Assembly (NCBI RefSeq): GCF_001883705.2
Contig: NZ_MDEQ02000005.1
Span: 1-64,000 of the forward strand
Direction of reading: 5' to 3'
Length of the DNA stretch: 64,000 nt
Source: Burkholderia catarinensis
GTDB lineage: Bacteria; Pseudomonadota; Gammaproteobacteria; Burkholderiales; Burkholderiaceae
Shown here: in pieces, positions 45,759 through 55,115 of the stretch
Layout: the number at the start of each line of letters is the position of its first letter
Numbering within the stretch: the first letter of the stretch is position 1
Position numbers and translations under genes: made by a program
Notes under the pieces: model-generated
The model's database searches: none
Seen by the model: the letters and a program-made list of their open reading frames with translations, nothing else
What the model was told of the DNA's origin: nothing

Positions 45759-46363
45759 GTAGGCCGCGAGAGCCTGACCGCGCGGCCGCACGCGGCACGC
45801 GGTGCGGCTGCGCAGCATCGCCGTCCGGCGCGCCCTGCACCCGCGCACGACGTCATGCGTCGCCGATCCGCGTCGCGCGTTCACGGCACGCGTGCGGGTA
45901 GCGCACGCACCGGCGCAGCCGCATCGACGGCATTGCAACCGGCCGGCACGACGCAGTGCGAATGCGTTCGCTGTTCGACCCTGCGCATACGCGCCCCGGC
46001 ACGGACGATCGCGCCCCGCGATCGCGCGATGTTGTCCCGGCCGTCCGCTCGCCTTGCGTTGCGAACGCTGCGTTTGCAGCCATGCGCAAGTTTCGATCCC
46101 GCTCGCGCGTCGGGCGCTTTCACACCGATGTCACGCACGGCGCGCCGCATGCGCCCCCCGCCTCGTTCGCCGAAGCAGGCTTTTAAAACGAGCGAATGAC
46201 GAGTATCCTAAAAAGAGCACTCCCCGGTCGGCCGGCGAATCGCATGCCCTGATTCCCGTCCGATCGCTGCGGCCCCATCGCATCGCGCATCGCGCGCCGA
46301 TGGTGGCGTCCGCTTCGCGCCCCGGCCGCACGAACCTTCCCCCAACAATCGTCAGGAGAGCTG

Positions 46364-47776
46364 GTGAGCCGACTCGTCGTCGTATCCAATCGCATCGCAG
46401 ATCCCCGTAAAGCCGCGGCCGGCGGCCTCGCCGTCGCCGTGAAGGACAGCCTGCAGGAAACCGGCGGCGTCTGGTTCGGCTGGAGCGGCAAGCTACGCGG
46501 CGGCAGCGATCAGTCCGCGCCTGGCGACGACGTGCAGATCCAGAACGTCGGCGGCATCCAGCTCGCGACGATCGATCTCGACCCGCAGGATTACGACGCG
46601 TACTACCTCGGCTATTCGAACAACGTGCTGTGGCCGGTGTTTCACTACCGGCTCGATCTCGCGCAGTTCGACCGGCGCTTCGCCGACGGCTACCGGCGCG
46701 TGAACCAGTTGTTCGCGCGCAAGCTGCGCACGCTGCTGCGGCCCGACGACGTCATCTGGGTACACGACTACCAGTTGATTCCGCTTGCCGCCGAGCTGCG
46801 CGCGATGGGCTGCACGAATCCGATCGGCTTCTTCCTGCACATCCCGATGCCGCCGCCGCTGATCATGGCCGCGATCCCGGAACACGAATGGCTGATGCGC
46901 TCGCTGTTCGCGTACGACCTCGTCGGCTTCCAGACCGAGTCGGACCTGCTGCACTTCGAGCATTACGTCGAAGCGGAAGCCGGCGCCGCACGGCTGCCGG
47001 ACGGCCGCCTGCGCGCGTTCGGCCGCACGCTGTCGGCCAGCGCATTCCCGATCGGCATCAACGTCGACGAGTTCGAGTCGCTCGCGCGCGATCGCGACGG
47101 CATCGACATGTTCGACCGGATGCGCGACGAATACTCGCGCCGCCAGTTGCTCGTCGGCGTCGACCGGCTCGACTACACGAAGGGGCTGCCGCAGCGCGTG
47201 CACGCGTTCCGCCAGTTGCTCGAACAGTATCCGGAGAACCGCGACCGCGCGACGCTGATCCAGATCGCCGCGCCGAGCCGCGAGGATCTCGGCGCGTACG
47301 ACGATCTGCGGCGTGAGATGGACAGCCTGTGCGGCGCGATCAACGGCGACTACGGCGAACTCGAATGGATGCCGATGCGCTACATTCACCGCACCGTCGC
47401 GCGCAAGCGCTTGCCGGGCCTCTATCGCGCGAGCCGCGTCGCGCTCGTCACGCCGCTGCGCGACGGGATGAACCTCGTCGCGAAGGAGTTCCTCGCCGCG
47501 CAGGACGCGGCCGATCCGGGCGTGCTCGTGCTGTCGCGTTTCGCGGGTGCGGCCGAGCAGTTGAAGTCGGCGCTGCTCGTCAATCCGTACGACACGCAAG
47601 GCACCGCGCAGGCCATCCAGCGCGCGCTCACGATGCCGCTCGAGGAACGCCGCCAGCGTCACTCGGCGCTGATGGCGATCGTGCGCAAGACCGACGTGCA
47701 CTGGTGGCGCACGCGCTTTCTCGACGCGCTCGCCGAGGCGGCCGAAGTCGCGGCCGCAACCGCGACCGAATCCTGA
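46364..47776 (+). CDS. otsA: UDP-forming alpha,alpha-trehalose-phosphate synthase
   Basis: This 470-residue enzyme joins UDP-glucose and glucose-6-phosphate to make trehalose-6-phosphate. It is a GT20 fold: SNRIADPRKAAAGGLAVAV opens the protein, LGYSNNVLWPVFHY and HDYQLIPLA mark the N-terminal domain, and VDRLDYTKGLPQR (near 265) and DGMNLVAKEFLAAQ (near 370) the catalytic and donor-binding segments. The start is GTG 46364, with AGGAG 5-6 bases upstream. No otsB phosphatase gene is next to it, so the phosphatase must be elsewhere. Trehalose is an osmotic and desiccation protectant; the gene stands alone here. Confidence 0.95.
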   Translation: MSRLVVVSNRIADPRKAAAGGLAVAVKDSLQETGGVWFGWSGKLRGGSDQSAPGDDVQIQNVGGIQLATIDLDPQDYDAYYLGYSNNVLWPVFHYRLDLAQFDRRFADGYRRVNQLFARKLRTLLRPDDVIWVHDYQLIPLAAELRAMGCTNPIGFFLHIPMPPPLIMAAIPEHEWLMRSLFAYDLVGFQTESDLLHFEHYVEAEAGAARLPDGRLRAFGRTLSASAFPIGINVDEFESLARDRDGIDMFDRMRDEYSRRQLLVGVDRLDYTKGLPQRVHAFRQLLEQYPENRDRATLIQIAAPSREDLGAYDDLRREMDSLCGAINGDYGELEWMPMRYIHRTVARKRLPGLYRASRVALVTPLRDGMNLVAKEFLAAQDAADPGVLVLSRFAGAAEQLKSALLVNPYDTQGTAQAIQRALTMPLEERRQRHSALMAIVRKTDVHWWRTRFLDALAEAAEVAAATATES

Positions 47777-47784
47777 CGCGCGCT

Positions 47785-48056
47785 CACGCAATTCGTCGCC
47801 GCGCATTCGCGCGCCGCGCCGTTCACATCGCACACGTCGACCGAAATCGGCATGCCCGCGCGGATACGCCCGGTCACCACGCAATACGCATCGAACTGAT
47901 CGAGCACGCGCGTCGCCGCCGCGAGATCGGCCCACGCCCGGCCCACGCCCAGCCGATAGACAGCCGCACGGCGATCGCGCCCACCCGCACTCTGCCCGCT
48001 TCGTTCCGCTCCATGTCGACGTCGATATGCGCGCCGATCGCGGCTTCGCCGCGCGT
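47785..48056 (-). pseudogene. Frameshifted remnant, possibly of an OsmC-like protein
   Basis: Two minus-strand frames show protein-like sequence that fits end to end. One, just after the ftsH stop, reads GAHIDVDMERNEAGRVRVGA; the other, from about 47947, reads VLDQFDAYCVVTGRIRAGM and ISVDVCDVNG. The order is like the last two thirds of OsmC-type proteins (a strand, then a Cys-containing helix-strand). A shift near 47940 separates them, and the 3' part runs into the otsA end. The family assignment is weak. Confidence 0.35.
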
Positions 48057-50033
48057 TCAGCGATCGGGTTCGCGCGGCGTCCCGTACGCGACGAAATCGC
48101 GCTCGACTGCGGATGCCTGCTCCGTGTCGATCGCGCCGCCGCGCGCGCCGGCTTCGTCATCGGGCGCCGCCGTCGTGGCGGACGACGGCTCGATGCGCCC
48201 GTCGATCAGCGCCTGCAGCGCCTCGCGTTCGAGCACCTCGCATTGCAGCAGCCGTCGCGCGATGCGTTCGAGCGCATCGCGGCGCTCGCCGAGCGTCGCC
48301 GCGACCCGCGCATGCGCGTCGGCCAGCAGCGTGCGCACCTCGTCGTCGATCATCCGCGCGGTGTGCTCGCTGCAGCGCCCGTCGCCCGCATGCCATGCGC
48401 CGGGCATGCCCTGGCGCGCATCGCCGTCATCGAACGTCGCGAGCCCGATCTTCTCGCTCATCCCGTACTGCATGACCATGTGGCGCGCCATCGCGGTCGC
48501 GCGTTCGAGATCGTTCTGCGCACCCGTCGACACGTCGCCGAACACGAGCTCTTCCGCGACGCGCCCGCCGAGCAGCGCGTCGATCCGGTCGAGCAGCTCG
48601 CTTCTGCGCAGCACGTAGCGATCCTCGGTCGGCACCTGCTGCGTATAGCCGAGCGCGGCGACGCCGCGCGGAATGATCGACACCTTCTTCACCGGATCGC
48701 AATGCGCGCGGCTTTCCGCGACGAGCGCGTGGCCGGCTTCGTGATACGCGATGGTCAGCTTCTCCTGCGCGTTCATCACGCGGCTCTTGCGCTCGAGGCC
48801 CGTCAATGCACGGTCGATCGCCTCGTCGAAGTCGGTCATGTCGATCGCCGGCTTGCCGAGTTCGGCCGCATGCAGCGCGGCCTCGTTGACGACGTTCGCG
48901 AGATCGGCGCCGACGAAGCCCGGCGTGCGCGACGCGAGTTCGCCGAGATCGACGTCGGCCGCGAGCTTCACGCTCTTCACGTGCACGCCGAAAATCTGCC
49001 GGCGGCCGTTCACGTCGGGCCGGTCGATCGCGATGTGGCGATCGAAGCGGCCCGGCCGCAGCAGCGCGGGATCGAGGATCTCGGGCCGGTTCGTCGCGGC
49101 CATGATGATCACGCCGGAGCCGGCCTGGAAGCCATCCATCTCGACGAGCAACTGGTTCAGCGTCTGCTCGCGTTCGTCGTTGCCCGACATCGGGCCGACG
49201 CCGCGCACCTTGCCGAGCGCATCGAGCTCGTCGACGAACACGATGCACGGCGCCTTCTGCTGCGCCTGCTCGAACAGGTCGCGCACACGTGCCGCGCCGA
49301 CGCCGACGAACATCTCGACGAACGCCGAGCCGCTGATCGAGAAGAACGGCACGGCCGCCTCGCCGGCCACCGCGCGCGCGAGCAGCGTCTTGCCCGTGCC
49401 CGGCGCGCCGACGACGAGCACGCCCTTCGGAATCTTGCCGCCGAGCCGCTGGTAGCGGTCGGGGTTGCGCAGGAACGCGACGAGCTGCTGCAGCTCGGCC
49501 TTCGCTTCGTCGATGCCCGCGATGTCGTCGAACGTGATGCCGGTTTCCTGCTGCACGTACACACGTGCCCGGCTCTTGCCCATCCCGGTGAAATCCTGCA
49601 GCCCGCCGCGCTTGCGCAGCATCATGTTCCAGATGAACACGAACAGCATGAGCGGCAGCAGCCACGACGCGAGCGACGCGATCCAGCCCGTGTCGGGCGT
49701 GCCGTGATAGCGGATGCCGGCGGCGGTCAGCGTATCGGTCAGGTGCTCGTCGGTCACGCGGTTGGTCGTGAAGCGCCACGGCGCGCCGGTCTGCTGCACG
49801 ACCGCGGCTTCGGACGCCGGCAGCAGCGGGCCGGCCTGCGGCATCTTCAGCGTGCCCGTGATCGACGTGGGGCCGACCTCGAGATCGTCGACGAGCCGCG
49901 CGGCGACGAGCCGATGGAAATCGCTGTATGCGATCGGCGTCGACGATGGGTGCAGCATCAGCAACTGCGCGGCGAACAGCACGAAGAAGCCCGCCGCGAT
50001 CAGCAATCCCGGGTAGTCGAATTTCTTGTCCAT
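48057..50033 (-). CDS. ftsH: ATP-dependent zinc metalloprotease FtsH, accessory copy
   Basis: This 658-residue membrane protease pulls out and degrades membrane and some soluble proteins. Two hydrophobic segments (about 8-27 and 118-138) flank a periplasmic domain. The AAA part has Walker A GAPGTGKT, Walker [12 protein letters not shown], the pore motif FVGVG and SRH residues ([19 protein letters not shown]). The zinc site is HEAGH (H431, E432, H435), with a later Asp. Main-line FtsH normally sits beside rlmE and folP, which are absent, so this is a second copy. ATG 50033 has no good ribosome site. A Pho-box-like element lies 264-281 bp upstream in this orientation. Confidence 0.93.
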   Translation of the reverse strand: MDKKFDYPGLLIAAGFFVLFAAQLLMLHPSSTPIAYSDFHRLVAARLVDDLEVGPTSITGTLKMPQAGPLLPASEAAVVQQTGAPWRFTTNRVTDEHLTDTLTAAGIRYHGTPDTGWIASLASWLLPLMLFVFIWNMMLRKRGGLQDFTGMGKSRARVYVQQETGITFDDIAGIDEAKAELQQLVAFLRNPDRYQRLGGKIPKGVLVVGAPGTGKTLLARAVAGEAAVPFFSISGSAFVEMFVGVGAARVRDLFEQAQQKAPCIVFVDELDALGKVRGVGPMSGNDEREQTLNQLLVEMDGFQAGSGVIIMAATNRPEILDPALLRPGRFDRHIAIDRPDVNGRRQIFGVHVKSVKLAADVDLGELASRTPGFVGADLANVVNEAALHAAELGKPAIDMTDFDEAIDRALTGLERKSRVMNAQEKLTIAYHEAGHALVAESRAHCDPVKKVSIIPRGVAALGYTQQVPTEDRYVLRRSELLDRIDALLGGRVAEELVFGDVSTGAQNDLERATAMARHMVMQYGMSEKIGLATFDDGDARQGMPGAWHAGDGRCSEHTARMIDDEVRTLLADAHARVAATLGERRDALERIARRLLQCEVLEREALQALIDGRIEPSSATTAAPDDEAGARGGAIDTEQASAVERDFVAYGTPREPDR

Positions 50034-50436
50034 GGCATCGGCGGCCAGGCTGAAGCGGCATTCATCCGCGCCATCGTCGCCTCCCGTTATCGCCTCGTTT
50101 CGTCGCATCGATGACGCCGCGACGACGCCGTCGGCCGGCGCCGCCGGGCGGTCCTCGCCCGGGCGACACGCCGCGACGCATCGCCCCTGAATCCAGTCTA
50201 GTTCGCGCGCGAGCGTCTCGCATCGCCCGCGGTGCGAGTCGAATCGTCCGACAAACACCTTTCATCGGCACCCGTCGTCGCGTTATAGTCGCGTTTATGA
50301 CATTTGTATGACATTCGCATCGCGCCCGCATGGGCGCCACGCCGGCCGCTGCTTTCCTGTCACGCGTCGCGGCAGCCCGAGCGGCGCCGCTGCGCAGAAC
50401 GATATTGCCCATCCGCCCATTCGAGGAGCACACGAC
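50034..50436. other. Divergent promoter region, ftsH and phosphatase genes
   Basis: This 403-bp gap holds a Pho-box-like direct repeat (50297-50314) with a matched -10 sequence towards ftsH. The rest has no supportable gene. Confidence 0.5.
50282..50314 (-). promoter_or_regulatory. Pho-box-like promoter facing ftsH
   Basis: On the minus strand ATGTCAT-ACAA-ATGTCAT gives two 7-bp repeats on an 11-bp period, the PhoB-box layout (consensus CTGTCAT twice). A TATAAC -10 element follows 9 bases later at 50287-50282. Its orientation points at ftsH, but it also lies 123 bp from a phosphatase gene on the other side and could serve both. Confidence 0.55.
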
Positions 50437-52101
50437 GTGACCGACACCCCCGATCGCCCCGACGACCTTCCCGCCGATCCCGACCGCCGCCGCGTGCTCG
50501 GCGGCCTCGCCGCGCTCGGTGCGGGTGTCGCGCTCGGCGGCTGCGAAACCACGGCCGACAGCGCGCCGCGTTCCGCCGCCGACCTGCGCGTCGACGAAGC
50601 GTTGCGCCGGCGCGTGCGCCACATCGTCGTGATCTATGCGGAAAACCGCAGCTTCGCGAACCTGTACGGCGATTTCCCCGGCGTGCGCCATCCGCTGAGC
50701 GAGGTGCGGCCCGAGCATGCGCGGCAGCTCGATCGCGACGGCAAGACGCCGCTGCCCGTGCTGCCGAAGATCTGGGGCGGGCTCGTGCCGCAGGCGCAGG
50801 AAGTGGACGGCAAGCGCTACGCGATCGCCGAGCGCGACCTCGACAAGCTGCCGAACGCGCCGTTCCGGATCGCCGACGCGCACGGCAAGCCATTGCCGAA
50901 CGCCGTGATCACGCGCGACCTGTGGCACCGCTTCTACCAGAACCAGATGCAGATCGCGGCCGGCCGCAACGACCAGTTCGCCGCGTGGGCCGATTCGGGC
51001 GGCCTCGTGATGGGCCATTACCGCAATTCGGCCGATACGCTGCGGCTGTGGAATCTCGCGCGGCAATACACGCTGTGCGACAACTTCTTCATGGCGGCCT
51101 TCGGCGGATCGTGGCTGAACCACATGTTCCTGATTTCCGCGCAGCCGCCGCTGTATCCGGACGCGCACAAGCATCCGCACGCGGCGAAGCTGCTGTCGAA
51201 GGTCGAAGGCGACGATCCGGCCGGCACGCGCCTGAAGCTCGCCGACGATTCGCCCGCATCCGCGCTCGACGGCCCGCCGAAGTTCGCGGTCGACGGCCCG
51301 CTGACGCCCGACGGCTACGGCGTGAACACGATGGCGCCGCCGTACCAGCCGAGCTATGTGCCGCCGCCCGACCCGGGCAACGCCGCGTATGCGGACCCGG
51401 CCGACCATCGCGTGATCCCGCCGCAGGGCTATGCGACGATCGGCGACCGCCTGTCGGAAAAGAACGTCGACTGGGCGTGGTACAGCGGCGCATGGCAGTA
51501 CGCGCTCGAGCATCGCGACACGGGCACCGTGCCCGATTTCCAGTACCACCACCAGCCGTTCAACTACTTCGCGAACTACGCGCCGGGCACCGACGCACGC
51601 CGCAAACACCTGCGCGACGCCGGGCTCGGCGACGAGCCGTCGACCAACCGCTTCATCGCCGACATCGACGCGGGCCGCCTGCCGGCCGTCACGTTCTACA
51701 AGCCGCAGGGCAACCTGAACATGCACGCGGGCTACGCGGACATCGAATCGGGCGATCGCCACATCGCGAACGTGATCGAGCGCATCCGGCGTGGGCCTCA
51801 TTGGGAAAACACCGTGATCGTGATGACGCACGACGAGAACGGCGGCTGGTGGGATCACGTCGCGCCGCCGGCCGGCGACCGCTGGGGCCCCGGCTCGCGG
51901 ATTCCGGCGCTCGTGATCTCGCCGTTCGCGAAGAAGGGCTTCGTCGATCACACGCTGTACGACACCAACTCGATCCTGCGCTTCATCAGCCGCGTGCACG
52001 GCCTCGCGCCGCTCGACGGCGTGGTCGTGCGCGACAAGGCGTTCGCCTCGCGCGGCGCGACGCCGCCGGGCGATCTGACGAACGCGCTCGATCTCGGCTA
52101 G
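50437..52101 (+). CDS. Tat-exported acid phosphatase/phospholipase C-family enzyme
   Basis: This 554-residue enzyme belongs to the alkaline-phosphatase-like superfamily that includes AcpA and phospholipase C. GTG 50437 starts it, 8 bases after GAGGAG; the upstream frame to 50308 has no start with a site. The N-terminus has a twin-arginine signal (DRRRVLGGLAALGAGVALGG) that ends in a Cys, so it may be a lipoprotein. Metal and nucleophile regions include VVIYAENRSFANLYG near 65, GGSWLNHMF near 225, HHQPFNYF near 370 and VMTHDENGGWWDHV near 465. AcpA-type acid phosphatase is preferred over phospholipase C because the C-terminal lipid-binding repeats are missing. It would release phosphate in the periplasm. 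Confidence 0.88.
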   Translation: MTDTPDRPDDLPADPDRRRVLGGLAALGAGVALGGCETTADSAPRSAADLRVDEALRRRVRHIVVIYAENRSFANLYGDFPGVRHPLSEVRPEHARQLDRDGKTPLPVLPKIWGGLVPQAQEVDGKRYAIAERDLDKLPNAPFRIADAHGKPLPNAVITRDLWHRFYQNQMQIAAGRNDQFAAWADSGGLVMGHYRNSADTLRLWNLARQYTLCDNFFMAAFGGSWLNHMFLISAQPPLYPDAHKHPHAAKLLSKVEGDDPAGTRLKLADDSPASALDGPPKFAVDGPLTPDGYGVNTMAPPYQPSYVPPPDPGNAAYADPADHRVIPPQGYATIGDRLSEKNVDWAWYSGAWQYALEHRDTGTVPDFQYHHQPFNYFANYAPGTDARRKHLRDAGLGDEPSTNRFIADIDAGRLPAVTFYKPQGNLNMHAGYADIESGDRHIANVIERIRRGPHWENTVIVMTHDENGGWWDHVAPPAGDRWGPGSRIPALVISPFAKKGFVDHTLYDTNSILRFISRVHGLAPLDGVVVRDKAFASRGATPPGDLTNALDLG

Positions 52102-52144
52102 CGGCCGGTTGGGCGCTTGGTTAAGCGATTAGCCGCTTGAAACG

Positions 52145-52181
52145 ACGACGCCCCGGGCAACGCGATTGCCCGGGGCGTCGT
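52145..52181. terminator. Strong bidirectional terminator
   Basis: A perfect 16-bp stem, ACGACGCCCCGGGCAA with its complement, has the 5-base loop CGCGA. It lies 43 bp after the phosphatase stop and 21 bp from the convergent flavoprotein stop. Confidence 0.85.
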
Positions 52182-52201
52182 TCATTTCAGGCCACGCGAC
52201 C

Positions 52202-53698
52202 TTACGCAGCGCTGCGCAATGCGTCGCGCACCGCCTGCGCGGCGTGACGGCCTGCCTGCCGGCCGAAGAACGTCGCGTCGGCCAGCGACAGCCCCGAGCT
52301 GTACCCGGCGCCCCAGCGCGGCAGCCCGCACGTCGTGCGGCCGGCCGCATAGAGCCCCGGCACCGGCGCGCGCGCCGCATCGAGCACCTGCCCGGTCGGC
52401 AGCGTGTCGAGCCCGCCGAGCGTGAAGTGCGGATAGAACGCGTAGTCGATCCGGCAATCGAGCGCGACGAACGGTGGCTCGATCAGCGGCTGCAGCCACT
52501 TCTTCGCCTTGTGGAACAGCGGATCGGCGCCTTCGGCCGCATGGCGGTTGTAGACGTCGACGGTCGCCGTCAGCGTGCCGGCCGGCATCTGCAGGTCGCG
52601 CTCGACTTCGTCCCACGTTTCGCCGGCCGCCGCGATGCCGATCCGCGCGATCGCGGGCGGCTCCTGGTACGTCGCATGGTCGACGAGCAGGTAGATCCGG
52701 TCGTCGGCCTGGTGGAACGCATGGTGGCCCGTGCGGCCGTGATAGCCGTCCTCGTTGATGAAGCGCTGCCCGCGCGCGTTCACGAAGATCCCCTTGATCA
52801 GCGCTTCGGGCGCGTAGAACGGCAGGCTCACGAAACCCTGGTCCATGTGGATCGCCGCGCCGCCCGCGCTCTGGCCGAGCAGGATGCCCGAGCCGTCGTC
52901 GCCGGGGCTGCCGATCGGTTCGTCCGAGCGCAGGAACTGCGGCGCATGCCGGCGCACCATGTCGCGGTTCATCGCGAAGCCGCCCGCGCACAGGATCACC
53001 GCGCGGCGCGCCCGCACGAACACCGTCTCGCCATACGCGCGCAGCACGACGCCGCGCACCGCGCCGCCGTCGTCGACGATCAGCGCGAGCGCGCGCGTGT
53101 CGTAGCGCGTCACGACGCCGAGCGCGGCCACGCGTTCGGCCAATACGCGCATCAGCATCTGCCCGCCGCCCCAGCCCGGCCATTGCGGCGTGTGGCCGCG
53201 CGGGCACGGCTTCGCGGCCTCACTGAACGGCCAGGCTTCCTCGCTGCCCGACCAGATCAGGCAATCGTCGGTTTCCGGTTCGACGATCCGCTCGGCGACG
53301 AACGTGTTCTTGTAGGTCAGGCCCTGCGCGACGAGCCAGTCGTGGTGCGCAAGGCTTTCGTTCGCGTAGAGACGCACCTTCGACTCGTCGGCGTCGCGGC
53401 CGCCGGCAAGCATCAGGTAGCGGTACAGGTCCTCAGTGTCGTCGGTGAAGCCGGCCTGCTTCTGTGCGGGCGTGCCGCCGCTGCCGCCGAGGTAGATCTC
53501 GCCGCCCGATAGCGCGCTCGTGCCGCCGTAGCTCGATGCGCGCTCGACGATCAGCGTGTCGGCGCCGGCGCTCGCGGCTTCGATCGCCGCGCACGCGCCG
53601 GCCGCACCGAAGCCGACGATCACGACATCGTGTTCGGCATCCCAGCGATGCACGTCGCGGATGTTCAGGGGGTGGGTCAGGGAATAGTCTGATGACAT
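52202..53698 (-). CDS. FAD-dependent 3-ketosteroid-dehydrogenase/fumarate-reductase-like flavoprotein
   Basis: This 498-residue enzyme binds FAD by a Rossmann motif VVIVGFGAAGACAAIEAAS near residue 25 with the acidic end of the strand in DTLIVERASSYGG. The later GARRAV-type and AAGRTTCG...GAGYSSG segments and the Ser/Gly-rich SALSGGEIYLGGSGG match the ketosteroid dehydrogenase (KstD) and fumarate-reductase flavoprotein group. It introduces or removes a double bond in a cyclic substrate in that family. It is the first gene leftward from the small secreted protein. ATG 53698 has a weak ribosome site; a set of 10-bp tandem repeats lies 22-59 bp upstream. The nearby SDR genes suggest steroid- or terpenoid-like substrates. 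Confidence 0.85.
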   Translation of the reverse strand: MSSDYSLTHPLNIRDVHRWDAEHDVVIVGFGAAGACAAIEAASAGADTLIVERASSYGGTSALSGGEIYLGGSGGTPAQKQAGFTDDTEDLYRYLMLAGGRDADESKVRLYANESLAHHDWLVAQGLTYKNTFVAERIVEPETDDCLIWSGSEEAWPFSEAAKPCPRGHTPQWPGWGGGQMLMRVLAERVAALGVVTRYDTRALALIVDDGGAVRGVVLRAYGETVFVRARRAVILCAGGFAMNRDMVRRHAPQFLRSDEPIGSPGDDGSGILLGQSAGGAAIHMDQGFVSLPFYAPEALIKGIFVNARGQRFINEDGYHGRTGHHAFHQADDRIYLLVDHATYQEPPAIARIGIAAAGETWDEVERDLQMPAGTLTATVDVYNRHAAEGADPLFHKAKKWLQPLIEPPFVALDCRIDYAFYPHFTLGGLDTLPTGQVLDAARAPVPGLYAAGRTTCGLPRWGAGYSSGLSLADATFFGRQAGRHAAQAVRDALRSAA

Positions 53699-54025
53699 GA
53701 GGAATGGATCGGCGTAATGGGAATCTGCGGGAATTTGCGGAAATTTGCGGGAAACCACGGTCGTGGCGGCAGCCTGCCGGGCACAAGAACCGGCTCGCAG
53801 CCGCGGGGTCGATACGAACACGCGGCAGTGCGAACGCACGTCACGGGCGGCGTCTTGCGCGGTGGACCCGGTAGAAATCGAACGGCCGTCGAACAGCATG
53901 AAGCCGAACCGGCAGCGCGATCCGGTGCACCACGCAACGATCGAGTCGTGGCCTCGGCGAATGCGGCCCCTGCGACGTCGCGCCGCGCCGGCTTGCGCCC
54001 TGCGCGGCCCGCAGCCGCGCCGGCG
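53699..54025. other. Intergenic region with 10-bp tandem repeats
   Basis: This 327-bp gap between two minus-strand genes holds the repeats at 53720-53757. Otherwise there is no supportable gene. Confidence 0.45.
53720..53757. repeat. 10-bp tandem repeats upstream of the flavoprotein gene
   Basis: Units GGAATCTGCG, GGAATTTGCG and GAAATTTGCG follow one another exactly on a 10-bp period, with a fourth partial GGAAA. A 10-bp period puts the same face of the helix forward each time, which would suit a repeated protein contact near the promoter. Confidence 0.6.
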
Positions 54026-54235
54026 TCACATGCCGCGCAATGCGGCGAAACCGAAGTGCGACGGGTCGATCGGCACGCAACCGGTCGGCAGGCCGTTCGG
54101 ATCGACCGAGCGGCATTGCAGGATGCCGGCCGCATACGGCGGCGACGGGACCTCGTCGGCTCCGTATCGCGCCATCGCCATGGCAGCGAACGTGCCCATC
54201 GCCAATACGCACAGCTTGCGAGTCGTCAGTCTCAT
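54026..54235 (-). CDS. Small secreted protein
   Basis: This 69-residue product has a signal peptide (LCVLAMGTFAAMAMARYGAD) and a short mature part with two Cys that may pair (LQCRSVDPNGLPTGCVPIDP). GGAGGGG lies about 9 bases before ATG 54235. It is minus strand, 327 bp before the flavoprotein gene. I do not recognise a family. The Cys spacing and the Pro/Gly-rich loop suggest a small disulfide-stabilised periplasmic protein. Shorter start choices are not available because the signal peptide begins at this ATG. Confidence 0.6.
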   Translation of the reverse strand: MRLTTRKLCVLAMGTFAAMAMARYGADEVPSPPYAAGILQCRSVDPNGLPTGCVPIDPSHFGFAALRGM

Positions 54236-54695
54236 GATCGTCGTCCCCTCCGGTTGACCGCTGGTGCGGTTCGTGTCCGGCGCGCATCGCCTGCGGCACC
54301 GGATGACTGCACGGTAGCCAGCGCCCGGCCGCCGGCCATCGTCCGTTTCGACTAGGGACAAACGCTGAGCAAACGGCGCAAGCCATCCTGCACCGCAACA
54401 TCGCGAGCGGCGGATTTGCCTGCGTGGATGAAACGCGCTACGTCGCGCGCCTTTCGCGGCCGGTCACGCCAATCATCAGACGCATGCCGTGCCTCGGCCG
54501 CTGCGTCGCACCATCGACGCGCCGTCGTGCACCGTGCGGCCGCCGGCACCGGTGTTTTCCCCGAGCCTCGCCCTGCTCCGTATGGATGATGAATCTCGAT
54601 CGGTCCGATGCGAACCTGCGCATCGACGTCGCAATGCCGTCGCGCCCGGATTCGCGGCGCGGCCGACTCTTTCCGTTCTTCCACGGGAGCACCGC
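54236..54695. other. Divergent promoter region of the SDR operon
   Basis: This 460-bp gap separates the small secreted protein from the NTF2-like gene. No gene, regulator or clear operator is seen; it should hold the promoter of the SDR operon. Confidence 0.4.
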
Positions 54696-55112
54696 ATGAC
54701 CGATCCGAATCCCCGCCACGCGCTGTATGAACTTGCGTGCCGCTACGCACAAGCCGTCGACCGGCGCGACTGGCCACGACTGACCGCCCTCTTTACCCCC
54801 GACGCAACCCTGGCCGGCCCCGGCTTCCGCTTCGACGACCGCGATGCGATCGTCGCCGGCATGCGCGTGATCGAGCGCTACGAAGCGACCCAGCATCACG
54901 TGCACAACCAGCTCGTCACGCTCGACGGCGGCGAGGCCGACGTCGAGACCTATGGCGTCGCCTGCCACGTCTACGTGCGCGACGGCGTGAAACGCAAGCT
55001 CGACTGGGGGCTGCGCTACCGCGACCGCTGCGTGTTCGACGGCGGCACGTGGCGCTTCGCCGCGCGCACGCTGCACGTCGACTGGGCGCAAGACCTGCCG
55101 CTGGAGGGCTGA
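54696..55112 (+). CDS. SnoaL/NTF2-like protein heading the SDR operon
   Basis: This 138-residue protein has the NTF2-like cone fold: an opening helix (ALYELACRYAQAVDRRDWPR), then LFTPDATL, the middle helix and a twisted sheet (LDWGLRYRDRCVFDGGTWRF). Relatives include SnoaL cyclases, ketosteroid isomerases, scytalone dehydratase and ring-hydroxylating dioxygenase beta subunits. The Tyr/Asp pair of ketosteroid isomerase is not certain, so the reaction is open. GGGAG lies 6 bases before ATG 54696. It ends 3 bases before the first SDR gene, so both are cotranslated or nearly so. The operon suggests turnover of a cyclic hydroxy or keto substrate. Confidence 0.85.
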   Translation: MTDPNPRHALYELACRYAQAVDRRDWPRLTALFTPDATLAGPGFRFDDRDAIVAGMRVIERYEATQHHVHNQLVTLDGGEADVETYGVACHVYVRDGVKRKLDWGLRYRDRCVFDGGTWRFAARTLHVDWAQDLPLEG

Positions 55113-55115
55113 ACG

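Larger units (their letters stand above)
45424..46363. other. Region of remnants before otsA
   Basis: This 940-bp region holds two hairpins and the end of a minus-strand gene (45642-45758). The stretch 45760-46190 has no frame that I can support. A plausible -10 sequence (TATCCT at about 46202) lies before otsA. Confidence 0.5.
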
